Below, one piece after another: positions 12,176-22,500 of a stretch of 64,000 nucleotides of DNA (its first letter is position 1; each line of letters begins with the position of its first letter). Under the pieces are notes generated by a model. It was not told the origin of the DNA, did no database searches, and saw nothing but the letters and a program-made list of their open reading frames with translations. Where the stretch lies: NCBI GenBank assembly GCA_009760855.2, contig WPIO01000033.1, forward strand, positions 2,368,501-2,432,500, given 5' to 3'. The translations under genes and the position numbers were made by a program. The DNA comes from Cristatella mucedo (taxonomy: Eukaryota; Bryozoa; Phylactolaemata; Cristatellidae).

Positions 12176-12568
12176 CTTGAATTCATACAGTCAGGAGGTG
12201 GACTTCGAATGCTTTGTGGCTATAAATGGTCGGCCAGATTGCTTGGCAACAGTATTTCACTGCATGTTCCTCACGAACTTTTGTGGTTTAAATGCTGTCA
12301 GCTAAGAATGTTCGAACATTGAACTAGCTTACTCTGAGCATATAATGCTTTCTGAATTTCCTGCTGGATTAGTGAATTTAGTGAACCGGGTTGCCAAATT
12401 GCACGATACAGTATTAATAATGCTCTGGTCCTCTCTCCCTTGGCTATGAGCTGATCCCATGCCACTCTGTATCTGTTGTGCTGTTTGCGCCACTGTCACT
12501 GCTTCTACTATCTGCACCCCGCCAGAACACGGCTTTCCTTTTATATTTATGCTTGCACATCCTTGTAG
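12176..12568. other. Unassigned intron sequence before exon 2
   Basis: No repeat family is recognised. The pyrimidine-rich stretch ending cttgcacatccttgtag at 12568 serves as the acceptor of the next TMC exon. Confidence 0.5.
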
Positions 12569-12647
12569 TACTGGACCACATTTAAGAGACGCTTAAAGAA
12601 TTTGTTTGGTTTCCAAGTTTACAAAAAGTCGCTGAAGAAAATAGAAG
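12569..12647 (+). CDS. Tmc: TMC exon 2: basic segment before membrane segment 1
   Basis: Residues 176-201 plus one base of a split Gly. It starts in phase 0 after ccttgtag and ends in phase 1 before gttagt. It reads YWTTFKRR, then LFGFQVYKKSLKKIE. TMC proteins have a basic helix ending in K.IEG.FG just before the first membrane segment, and this exon supplies the KKIE of that motif. It is too short to find by open-frame length; phase and the conserved join to HFGSG support it. Confidence 0.87.
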
Positions 12648-12896
12648 GTTAGTCAGTTGTGATTCACAGCGTGTCCATAAGGAGCGGACCAGCTGACCCA
12701 CAGCCTGCAGTACTAAGCAAGGGCTTGGGGATCTGTGGATTATGGCACATTCGCAATTTAAGCAGGCATCGACGATGGCTCGCCTTCTTTCTGCCGAGCC
12801 GATGTGCAGCATTCTGGCCTAGACACGCAGCGCATTTGACTGAGCTGTATGTCTCGAGGATGCTGTTTGAGGTCGAGTGACTCGACTCTTCTGCAG

Positions 12897-13273
12897 GGCA
12901 CTTTGGTTCGGGCATAATGCTCTACTTCCGTTTGGTGGTTTGGATAATTGGCCTCAACCTGCTGCTGACCCTGGTCATGCTGCCTGTCATCGTGCCGCAG
13001 GCACTGACCGGCAGCACCTTCTCCCAGCAGTACGGTAGTTACTACTCACAGAACTCTACTTCCATGGACATATGTAGTAACGTGGTGAACAGCACGCATG
13101 GTGCGCTAATGTCGTTGCTGCCGAAGCTTGCTGCCAACAACTCGGCCAATTCAAGCGTTTCTGTGCTGGATCTGGAGGCAATTGCTGTTTGCTGCTCAAC
13201 TGCTTACCAGAAAGCGACCGACTTCAAGGGCCGCGAGTGGTACCGCTACATTGCTGATTTCTTTCAGGGAACG
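12897..13273 (+). CDS. Tmc: TMC exon 3: membrane segment 1 and first extracellular loop
   Basis: Starts after cttctgcag in phase 1 (two bases finish Gly) and ends before gtacgt in phase 0, giving residues 203-327. HFGSG is followed by a hydrophobic segment (FRLVVWIIGLNLLLTLVMLP) at about 212-231. A long loop with four N-glycosylation sequons (NST, NST, NNS, NSS) follows, consistent with an extracellular or lumenal side. The exon ends at FFQGT. The loop's sequence is not conserved across the family, but its place is. Confidence 0.94.
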
Positions 13274-13471
13274 GTACGTTGTAAGTTTTTCTGACCTCTT
13301 TTTCAGGCATCGAGTGACCTAGGAAGTAGCTATCTCCGAGGGCGTTGATTCAGAAACTGAGCACCATTACCTCTTAATCCTTCGACGTCTGCTCGGCACT
13401 GTGGCCATCTTGTCATCCCTAATTTAAGTCATCACTGCGTTTGGTGCCAACCTTGGTGCCATTGGTGGCAG

Positions 13472-13765
13472 CAGCTGTGGCGTTAGGCGGTAGGGGGCAT
13501 AGGCCCCTCCTTTAGCAGGGCAGAGACCTCGGCCGATCTCAATTTCTACTTTTGGGGGGGTCGATCGGTTACAAACTACAAAATTGTGTGCTAATTGCAC
13601 TCAATGAGCATTCTCCGAGCTCTTGCCAAATAAATGCTATGGTTTTTTGCTTCAATTTTTCATTTCGGGTCGTGCCTCCTACATGAGAATCCCGCGGGTC
13701 TGGCCGCCATAGATAACAATTTTGGTGTCTTACCCACCCTAAATAAAATCCTAGCTCCACCTCTG
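13472..13765. mobile_element. Possible non-autonomous hAT-like DNA transposon
   Basis: The ends form an imperfect 16-bp inverted repeat: cagctgtggcgttagg on the left, and cagaggtggagctagg in reverse complement on the right, with 12 of 16 identical. Flanking 8-mers ggtggcag and ggtgtagg agree at only 5 positions. There is no coding capacity. The left end resembles the stretch at 48699-48770. Confidence 0.4.
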
Positions 13766-14383
13766 GGTGTAGGCAGAGGCATAGTTTATCGTAAAGGCTG
13801 CAGCAAAGCTGCTGGCCTCGAGCCACTGCTTTGCTCCCTCTCCTGCTCTACAGTGTCGTTTCGCTGGTGTCCTGCGCACACTCGTCGGAGCTCCTTTGGC
13901 ACCCGTAGTACCTCTCTGTGTCCCAACTCGTGGCTGTCTGTACTTGTTTCGACTATTATTTTAGTTGTGGCACTTTTTTCAACCGACCCTGTCTTGCTGT
14001 GTGATCATTTATCGGTTTCTTTTTACTAACGTGTGGAATGGCTCGGACTTTTGTCATGCAAGCATAGATTCACTGCCGGTGGTGGTAGAACTAGTGCTTC
14101 TAATCGCCCGAAAAGAGCAGCACACAGATGTGCCCTAGGCATAAGTCCTCCCGAATATCTGGCTCTATTCAACTCTAGCTGTTAACTGTCGGACACTTCC
14201 CTTCCACATGTGGACCTACATAAGGGAAACCATTCTTGACAAAGATCTGGTCTGTACTGACTTAATCGTCAAATTTGCGAATCTTATACGACACAGAGGC
14301 CTAAGATTAATTACATTGCATGTGGTTCCTAATAACCATAATGCAGGAACCGCTGAGAATCCCCTCCCTAGAACCAACTATGC

Positions 14384-14570
14384 AAGCAGTTCTCAACCTT
14401 TGGGTTGCGGCCTCTTTGATGGTTGAAAGGCCCTTTTACAGAGGTCGCATAAGGCCATCGTAAAGCATGCATTTCCACATTTTGCACGAAAGAATTTTAT
14501 GATTGGGGGTCGCCACAACATGAGGAACTGTATTAAAAGGTCATGGTGTTAGGAAGGTTGAGAACTACTG
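14384..14570. mobile_element. SPIN-like hAT transposon, non-autonomous, 187 bp
   Basis: The right end in reverse complement starts cagtagttctcaacc and the left end aagcagttctcaacc, matching the SPIN/hAT terminal repeat cagtggttctcaacc with one and three changes. Flanking 8-mers are aactatgc (14376-14383) and cactatgc (14571-14578), a 7/8 target duplication of the hAT length. The interior keeps tgattgggggtcgccacaac, catgaggaactgtattaaa and aaggccatcgtaaa, which I recognise from SPIN-type elements of tetrapods. It lies in the TMC intron between exons 3 and 4. Confidence 0.85.
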
Positions 14571-15256
14571 CACTATGCTGCTGTCTTGCCTGTAGTGTCG
14601 CACTGGACTTCAGACCACCCGGTTGTGGTTAGTGTCAAATGACCAGCAACAATCTCGCAAAGCTAGCTGTAGAAAAAAAAGCTGCTGTAGATATTGTACA
14701 TGGTACCTGGTTTGCCGGCTTCTGAACCTCACTATCTGGATAGAAATTTCCAAATCAGACTTTTTCTGCCATCCGTAATGCATGATCTTCTGTAACGCAC
14801 GTATGCATACATTTTTGGCGATAATGTACATAGAATGAGAAAGTCACCTGGTTAGCTGTTAGGCGTTGACATTCATTTTCCTCAATTATAGCTGTTTTTT
14901 TTAGCAGAGTGAGGTCAAATTTTCAAGAAGAAAATGTGAAACTTGCAATGAAAATTCATCGTTATATTAATTCTGGATCAAAACCCACAGCATTAAAATG
15001 CAGGACTACAGATTAACCGTATGAATTCATGCTGTGAACTTCAGCATTGCAAATGCTAGTGTCAGCAGTCACCGCCCACTTTAATAGCACTGAATACTTG
15101 GCCTATCTTATTCAGTACCACTCGTATGCAATTACGGAAAGTAATATCTTTAATATAACTATCACAGACACAGTGCTTAGTATTAGCTTAAAGTGCTTGC
15201 TAACGCCGACTGATCAGTGGTTTACTATCCTCCTCCTATCTTGTCTATGTATAAAA
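14571..15256. other. Unassigned intron sequence
   Basis: AT-rich. Short open frames at 14610-14831 and 15047-15274 have no recognisable similarity and no splice support. Confidence 0.4.
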
Positions 15257-15398
15257 TATAATTCATTTTTATAGTGCCCAAAGAGAACTTAATCTCTATT
15301 CAGGCGCTTCACATATGCCTCAGGGCTCGAGCCCACAACCTCAGCCAGACCTTGGTCGGCCCGAGCACCTTAACCACTGGACCAAACCAGCGCGACAA
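15257..15398 (-). mobile_element. SINE-1 copy, antisense
   Basis: In reverse complement it has the tRNA-like head with A box (tggtccagtggttaagg) and B box (gggctcgagccc, about 15330). The LINE-B-like end gagattaagttctctttggg follows. An (AT)n tract at about 15404-15422 borders it. Confidence 0.88.
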
Positions 15399-15865
15399 AA
15401 TGAAATATATATATATATATATTAAGTCTATGTAATAAGCGTACATCGGCATATTGTAGCAGCACAGAGCTTTCATATAATAGCATTTCCCATACTGTTT
15501 TCTGTTTGAATTTTAGAATTTGAAACTGTCGTTATGAAGACCGCCAGAGCGGTTCGATTTGTATTCGGTCGATGGTGTTATTTATTACCCATCGGGCAAA
15601 GCCTAGGTCTACTTGTGGTAAGATAAGCCCAGTGGTTTCCAAAAAGTAGGAGCAATGCAAAGATTTACCAGTGTAAGCTGTGGTCTGCAAGTTTCGGTGC
15701 TTTTACTGCAAATTTTAGAGTGCAGCCTTACCTAAATGTCATCCGTAAGTGAACGCACGCAAAGCTTAAATGAGCCACCCTAACATTATAAGCTGTTTAC
15801 ACCAAGCAGCATCCTCTGGCGAAAAACTACAGGAGTGGTTTCTTGCCAGCTTTACACTTGTTTTT

Positions 15866-16600
15866 AATATAATACATCTGTCTGTTTCTCCACAAAGCCA
15901 CAAGGACTAAGTGGGTGTTTTCTGCAGGAGTGTTTTATAGTGCACACAAAGCCCAAGTGGCTTATGCTTAGAATACGATAGCCAACAGACTTCACATAAC
16001 TAGCTTGACTGCTGCAATTCCTCTCGGCTTGGCTACCGAAAAAACCATTAAGCGTTTGTAGCTGGTGATGAATATGGCGGAAAGGCTAATTAAAAACTTC
16101 CAGAGGTTCAGCCATATGTCTCCTTTGCTAATGGAGCTATGATTGCTCCTGGTTGATCAACGGATACAAGCAAAAGTCTTACTCTGACTCACAGGACCTG
16201 CCATGATTTGGCTCATTTGTAGCTCAACTCAGTACCAGTCTCCTCATGCCCTCAGGTCCTCTATGGGAAATATATTAGTCGTTCCATTCATATGCTCAAA
16301 GACCGTTGGCCACGCAAGTTTTTGTTCTGCCATTAATAAACTAAGGAACTCACTTCCCCAATTCTCACACAACTAAGGGAAAGTGAGGAGCATAGCTGAG
16401 TCAGCAGGGCAGTCGAGGAAGTGAGCAGCATGGGAGTAGCAGCTCAGGACGGCTGGAAAGGACGTGTCGAAGTCGGTAGCAGGTGAGTAGATGTCGTTGC
16501 ATAAAACTCGTGTTAGTGAGTTCTAAAGTCTAGGACCAGCAGAGCAAAATCTAAAGTCTGTGCAAGTCTCATTTGCACTCGTGTTTGATCTAGAGCTGCC
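15866..16600 (-). mobile_element. LINE-A 3' region, antisense, interrupted by an inverted LINE-A piece
   Basis: Antisense LINE-A 3' UTR occupies about 15866-16000 and 16366-16600. Between them, about 16001-16365 is LINE-A coding sequence in the sense direction (GLPKK-like block, then the KSQRF region). The antisense sequence resumes close to where it broke, near ccaacagacttca and cacacaactaagggaaag. This looks like a nested insertion or an inversion within one element. Confidence 0.7.
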
Positions 16601-16645
16601 TCTGCTCCTTTAGTCGGGGTGATGGTGAAGAATAAAAAATATAAA

Positions 16646-16796
16646 AATATTAGCTGATTTAACAGCATTATCTGTATAGCAGCTGAAGAACCTTAACGGC
16701 TATCACCACCGCTTACAGTTGGCAAAAAGGATCGCCCTGTGCAGGATTTGAACCCTCAGCCTCGGTAGTGGAGAGCAAGTACCTCACCTCCTAGGC
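16646..16796 (-). mobile_element. SINE-2 copy, antisense, split by a hAT insertion
   Basis: Runs from tagctgatttaacagcatta through gcaggatttgaaccctcagc (B box reversed) to cacctcctaggc. It is cut at 16796 by the hAT element, and resumes at 17170 with tcctaggctatt. Confidence 0.85.
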
Positions 16797-17169
16797 CAGA
16801 GGTCGGTAAACTCCGTCCATTAGCCCAGATCCGGCCTAGCTAGTGCTCCAGTCCGGCCTAGCTGCCCCCTAGTTATTTATTGATGGATCCGGCCTAATTG
16901 AGTTGTTGCGGTTTTCTTCCCAGTCACTATAAAGGTACCTTGACTTACGAATATCCTAACTAACGAGTTTTCGAGGCACGAGCCGCCTCTCGGCCGCTTT
17001 TTGCTTTGAGTTGAAAGCTAACTGTTATTGTGCTTGATTTTGCTTCTAGCATTTCGCAGTATAAAGTGAGCGTAGCCGGCTGGCAGAAAGGGCGTGGTTT
17101 CTTCTGGCCTAGTTTGCTTTCTTGACCTCATGAAATGGCCTAGTAGTCCGAAAAGTTTGCTGACCGCTG
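16797..17169. mobile_element. Non-autonomous hAT transposon, 373 bp, with perfect 8-bp target duplication
   Basis: The left end is cagaggtcggtaaact. The right end in reverse complement is cagcggtcagcaaact, 13 of 16 identical. The 8-mer tcctaggc stands on both sides (16789-16796 and 17170-17177), the length made by hAT transposases. It has no coding capacity. An internal stretch at about 16930-16985 (accttgacttacgaatatcc and following) resembles pogo/mariner-type ends and may be a fossil inside it. It sits inside a SINE-2 copy in a TMC intron. Confidence 0.88.
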
Positions 17170-17452
17170 TCCTAGGCTATTAAATCTCCTAAACGACTGG
17201 CTCAAGGTGATCCATGCTGTGCAACCTGACCCACCAATATGCGAGCAGCCATGTTCTTAAACCATTATCAATCCTGCGCTCTCTTCATCCCGGCTCCACT
17301 GTAGCAATGCGTAGCCCGATTGGATTAGGGGCACACGATTGTGAGCCAATAGGAAGCACAAGGTCAGACCAAGGAGATGGCTAGCCTGAACTCTATGAAG
17401 GCCCCCATTTTTGAGAGGCTTGTTTCTTCATCAAAGTCCTGGTACATGGGGT

Positions 17453-17454
<2 letters not shown>

Positions 17455-17484
<30 letters not shown>

Positions 17485-17757
17485 ATTTGATATAGTGTTA
17501 TCTGAGACCTCAATCTCTTTCTAGGCATTTTACATTTGCTGCAAAGGATGCACGATCGAATGGTTGGTCGTAGCCTGCTCAATAAACAACAAGAATAAAA
17601 TTGCTAGGGGTGACATGCACAGGGTCAGCATGCAAGTATGGTCAGTGTCAGCATGCACAGTGTCAGCAAGCATAAGCACATAAACGACGAATCACATGGA
17701 CCCATTAAATGCTGTGACAAATAGATGCATTTTTAGTTTCTTTTTAAATGTGTTAAA
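17455..17757 (-). mobile_element. LINE-B 3' end, antisense, with (AAT)n
   Basis: (AAT)n at 17455-17483 is followed by the reversed LINE-B 3' end (gacctcaatctctttctagg), its 3' UTR, and the start of the C-terminal coding part. Truncated near 17757. Confidence 0.88.
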
Positions 17758-17934
17758 TGGTGGTCTTGTCGCATGTGCAGTATTCTGTGTCGTTATGCAC
17801 TAGTATCTCTCACACTTGGCAAATGTGTTGTTCGGATGCCAGCTAGGCTTCTGACTACACAATCCCTCCACTCAGCTCCACCCTGTCGAGCATTCTGCTC
17901 CGATCCTGCCTGAAGAAAATAGGCCCAGAGCATG

Positions 17935-17935
<1 letters not shown>

Positions 17936-18013
<78 letters not shown>
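17936..18013. repeat. (CAG)26 trinucleotide repeat
   Basis: An uninterrupted run of 26 CAG units in the TMC intron, ending 157 bases before the exon 4 acceptor. Poly-Ala open frames on both strands come from this repeat and are not genes. Confidence 0.95.
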
Positions 18014-18017
<4 letters not shown>

Positions 18018-18170
18018 GGAGCTTCGCGTCCGAGGGTCGATGCAAGTCGATGCGAGGTCGATCACCTTACCAGCTACAGCTGCTGCCGAGGACTGCTGCC
18101 ATCGAGTCACGTGCTTTTTGTTGCATTGCGGTCTGGCCACTGAGGTTGAATCTGGCTATATCTTTTGCAG

Positions 18171-18346
18171 GGCTTCCTGGAGAACACGCTCCTGTTTTAC
18201 GGAGATTACTTCGACCAAAAGAAAACTGCACCGTTTCCTGCCGCTTTAGCAGCTTCCCACCTGCCGGTGTGGTACAATATGCCGGCTGCCTACCTGCTGG
18301 TGACTGCAGCATTTTTCCTCGTGAGCTTCGCGTTTGTCGTCTACCG
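18171..18346 (+). CDS. Tmc: TMC exon 4: membrane segment 2
   Basis: Starts after atcttttgcag in phase 0 and ends at ctaccg before gtgagc in phase 2, giving residues 328-385 plus a split Arg. GFLENTLLFYGDYFD and YNMPAAYLL are family hallmarks: TMC proteins have G.LE.T..FYG before a YNMP..YL membrane segment. The hydrophobic run covers about residues 364-385. Confidence 0.95.
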
Positions 18347-18629
18347 GTGAGCCGGGTTCACCGTCCTGGTAGTGGCGCATCTCTCCCCCTTTGGTGCTTA
18401 CTGGCAGCAGCTCTCGCCTCTGAGCCACGTCCGTACAGCAATGCTGCAGCGATCAAGTGCACTTTTCTTATTTAAGCAGCGCCGGTAGTAGCTGGGCTCT
18501 TCTTAATCCTTCATCAGGCTGGCATCAAGCTCTGCAGTGCGCCAGCTGAAGCGCAAAATGCAGACAGCTATTCCGCGAATCTGCATTGTTAATAGAACAT
18601 GCAGTTGACCTGAAAACTGGAAAAGCATA

Positions 18630-18772
18630 CACCGAGTTGGTTTGGTCCAGCGGTTAAGGTGCTCGCCCCGACCAAGGTCTGGCTGAGGTCATGGGCTCGA
18701 GCCCTGAGGCATATGTGAAGCGCCTGAATAGAGATTAACTTCTCTTGAGGCACTATACAAAGGAATTTTTTT
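18630..18772 (+). mobile_element. SINE-1 copy
   Basis: The tRNA-like head contains A box tggtccagcggttaagg and B box gggctcgagccc. The LINE-B-like 3' end agagattaacttctcttgag and ctatacaaa follow, then T-rich sequence. One of the cleanest SINE-1 copies here. Confidence 0.92.
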
Positions 18773-18775
18773 TAA

Positions 18776-19170
18776 TGTTTTATATGTAACACACGAGTAC
18801 TGCATGCAGTAGGCTGAATAGACATCTTATCCATGGCATTCACTACATTCATGCTCGTCTGTCTTTACCTGTGTTATGTCTGTGAAGGTGTGCAAACAGT
18901 TTTGCACGCCAGAGGACCGAATTGACAATACGGCGGTTTATTTCTAGACAGAATTAGGAACACGGAAGCTAGTGGCCGTGGTGGCTGACCCTAGTCCAGT
19001 ATAATTTGAAAGTGCACGAATGGGTTTGCTGTTCTCTGGCAGCAGTCCTGCCGGAAGAGGAGGGTCCATAGTATGTCCAGCGGTCCGAGCAACTTCCAAG
19101 CTGCCATTTGTGAAAGCAGCTGCTCACAGACAGGATGCACGAGAGCAGCTCTTCTGGCTTCTGATGGTTA
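18776..19170. other. Unassigned intron sequence
   Basis: No coding block or known repeat seen between SINE-1 and the next LINE-B copy. Confidence 0.4.
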
Positions 19171-20323
19171 TAATAATAATAATAATAATAATAATAATTC
19201 ACTTGATAAAGCGCCCTCAGAGAACTCAATCTCTCTCTAGGCGCTTTGCATTTGCTGTAAAGTGAAATGCAATTGGATGGTAAGTAAAATCATGCTTGAA
19301 AAACAAACGAGATGAATAATATGGTTAGGGGTGACATGCACAGGGTTAGCATGCAAATGTGGTTAGTGGCAGCATGAACAGTGTCAGCACGCATAAGCAC
19401 ATCAAAGACGAATCACAGGGACCCACTAAATGCTGTCCTAAATAGGTGTGTTTTTAGGTTTCTTTTAAATGTGGTCAGGTCAGGGGATGTTTTGATGCAG
19501 GTCGGGAGGGAGTTCCAGGCTTTGGGAGCATATGAACTAAATGCACGGTCTCCAAAGGAATTAAGGTTTGTATGAGGTATTTCTAGACTGTTGGATTCCG
19601 AGAAGCGGGTGGTACGATGCTTGGCCTGATGGGGTAGTATATCTGACAGATAGGCTGGAGCCATAAAATGAAGGGACCTAAAAGTGAGCGACAAAACCTT
19701 GAAGTCAATCCGTTGCTTGACTGGTAGCCAGTGCAGGTCGGCGAGAAGTGGAGTAATGTGGCAACTGCGACGCTCACGACAGACAAGCCTAGCTGCAGAG
19801 TTTTGCACCAGCTGCAATCGCCTGATCGCACATGCTGGTAGGCCAGTAAGCAGTGAGTTGCAGAAGTCGAGACGGGATGTCACGAATGCATGAACTAACT
19901 TGGACGTGGTATCTTTATCTAAACAAGCCCGAATTTTAGCAATGTTATGAAGCTGAAAATATGCAGATTTGACTGTGGAGCTGATATGGTCATCTAACGA
20001 GAGGTCACTTTAGAATATGACACCTAGATTCCGAGCTGATTCGACAGGAGATATGCTGGCAGAGCCAATTTTGAGAGTCAGCCTTTCCAATCTCTGGATC
20101 ACACTGGGTTTTCCCATAACTAGTAAGTTAGTTTTATCGTCGTTAAGTTTTAGAAAATTTGCTGCCATCCATGATCGGATGTCATCAATGCATGCAGCAA
20201 GTGAGTTTAGAGAATTTGAGGTGCTCGAAGGCTGGGAGGGATCAAAGCAAAGGTACAACTGAGTGTCATCCGCATAGAAGTGAAAGCCTAGATTGTGCTT
20301 GGCAATCACATCAGCAAGAGGCA
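19171..20323 (-). mobile_element. LINE-B copy, antisense, C-terminal half of RT to tail
   Basis: (AAT)n at 19171-19198 marks the 3' end. On the minus strand a 156-codon open frame (19413-19883) encodes the C-terminal domain from LDFCNSLLTGLPACAIRRLQ to LFRTAFSGSL. A 99-codon frame (20010-20309) encodes FHFYADDTQLYLCFDPSQ and KLNDDKTNLLVMGKPS. It is the best-preserved LINE-B copy, yet broken between these frames and 5'-truncated. Confidence 0.93.
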
Positions 20324-21612
20324 GTTATGTAGAGCTACTTGTCATTACCTGCTTACGTGGTGCCTTACATTCATCATTTGAACATCTCTCTGTGATTGCA
20401 AACAAGGATGCTAATGTGGTCGAACCGACAACCAGGTTATTTAGTATGTGGTAAACAGCCCAAAATGTGACTTTCACGTGTAACATGCACAGCACACAGG
20501 TTTTGAGACCTCACAGCCACATGCTGGCGGAACTTGTAGCAAGGCTAACGAGATCCAGAGATGGCTCAAATGTGTGCAGGTATGCAGACGATAGTCGAAC
20601 ACAGTTTCAGTCAGTTTGCCCTTACCTCAAATATAAAAAATCTCAATTCCTACTTGAGAAGTTTTAACTCTATACAGTCACTACTGACAACTCACAAGTC
20701 AACCGAAGTAAAGAGACAGGGCCATCCACTTCTGTCAAGGCTGTGCTGTTATCTGACTCAATAGTCGGACTATCTTGAGCTTATGCAATATTGAAATATA
20801 AAGCTTAGGATGCACCGGTTTTCTTATACTAAAAGCACATGGACAGTTAATAAATGATGGTAGCTTCTACCATCCTGGCTTGATTTGCCGGGGGCATATA
20901 CTTCAGACTCAACATAGTGGTGTTATACTCCCTCTTGTGTCGAAAAATGTACGACTTCTGCCTACGTGGTTTGGCTGCAGAAGGCTCTCCGAAATGGTGC
21001 CTGGCAGTTTTTTATATTGTTGCTCTTGTTCGAATAGGGTGGGTCGCATTATGGTAGTCTATTCGAGCATTTTTTGTGCACGTTTTTGCCAACCGTGATG
21101 GCCAGTTGGGCTATGATGGGCTCTGCTGTGGGACATATGTTTTTTGAGGGACCTGCCAGTGCCTCATTGTTAAACTTGAGTAGGCCAGGGATGGTCTTCT
21201 CTTCGGCTCGATCTACAGTTCCCAAATAAGAAATGCCATTCGGAAGCCCCAGAGTCTTGCTTTCGGACTTGCTATAATTTAATCGACTTATGCGTGTTGG
21301 TCGATGGCAGTGACACTTTTAGTATAGAAAATGCACTGTCGAACTGGACTGGTTGAGCCGGATGTTGCTTCAGTATACAGTAACCTGGAAAAGGTTTAGC
21401 TCGGGTGAAACTGGGTACTGTCCAACGTTAGCTGCGATCGGGTTTCCACGTTTACCTCCCCAGCTTCCCATACTATTTGAAAACTGTTGTCTGACCTGGT
21501 GCTTCCACCTGGCTAACCGAGGCCGATTACAACTTACTGCTTGTTTGTCCTCAGTCACGACTCACATCCAGTAGCAACAGCACGGCAAGTAATCTGAGCC
21601 TGTAACCTGTAG
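20324..21612. other. Unassigned intron sequence, no gene seen
   Basis: Contains a few open frames of 60-73 codons without recognisable similarity or splice support. Confidence 0.45.
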
Positions 21613-21710
21613 AATAATAATAATAATAGATTTGTGTAGCTCCCTCAGATAACTGAACCTCTTTCTAGGCACTTTACATGTGCTGCAAAGGAGCATGGTC
21701 GAATGGTTAC
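21613..21710 (-). mobile_element. LINE-B 3' end fragment, antisense
   Basis: (AAT)n, then cctctttctaggcactttac and gctgcaaaggagcatggtcg, matching the reversed LINE-B 3' end. About 100 bases remain. Confidence 0.8.
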
Positions 21711-22057
21711 TGTATGTTTGATAGGGCACCTTTTTGGCCAGATATTCACAATATATCGAATAAATGCATTACTGTGAGCTGCTATTGGTCTCGAAATCGT
21801 AAGTGAGAAGACATGTAGGCGGCAGCAGGGAATCTTTTGACATATTTCCGTTCACACTGCCCACCTGCAAGCAAAAGGTTTCACTGAAACTTTATATAGT
21901 CAAACATTCGGTCAGGTCAATGGCAAGCTAGATCAGCTCAGAGGCTGTCTTGTGGTGGTGGCATTGTCTAGCCCCTAGTACACCCACGAGGCCATGCCCG
22001 AGCCTGCCCGAGCAGATTTGCCAAGTTGTGTCACAAATACCCCATTATGCCATTATT

Positions 22058-22075
22058 GGTGATACTAATACTGCC

Positions 22076-22156
<81 letters not shown>

Positions 22157-22183
22157 CTGATCCATATACCATAAATGGCTAAA

Positions 22184-22268
<85 letters not shown>

Positions 22269-22319
22269 TATGTATATATACTGAATGTTTAGCCATTTAT
22301 GGTGATACTAATACTGCCA
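22058..22319. repeat. (AT)n block with flanking direct repeats and inverted arms
   Basis: Two AT tracts with TG interruptions (about 22077-22157 and 22192-22280). The 19-mer ggtgatactaatactgcca is present at 22058-22076 and 22301-22319. Inside, ccataaatggctaaacatt (about 22169) has an inverted partner aatgtttagccatttatgg (about 22284). Confidence 0.85.
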
Positions 22320-22401
22320 GAATAGTGTTGATGCAGGTGATTAGGGATATTATACTCTCTTTTAACTTTTTAACTTTTTTAACTTTCTGTACCCGGATTA
22401 T

Positions 22402-22446
22402 TATATATATATATATATTTATATATATTTTATATATTTTATTTTA

Positions 22447-22484
<38 letters not shown>

Positions 22485-22500
22485 CATATATATACACACA
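22402..22500. repeat. (AT)n and short (CA)n microsatellite
   Basis: Alternating AT with T-rich interruptions, ending in cacacacacac. Open frames rich in Tyr/Ile here are artefacts. Confidence 0.9.

Noticed and set aside
17793-18249. Poly-Ala proteins on both strands
   Set aside because: Frames created by the (CAG)26 repeat, overlapping a true exon in another frame.
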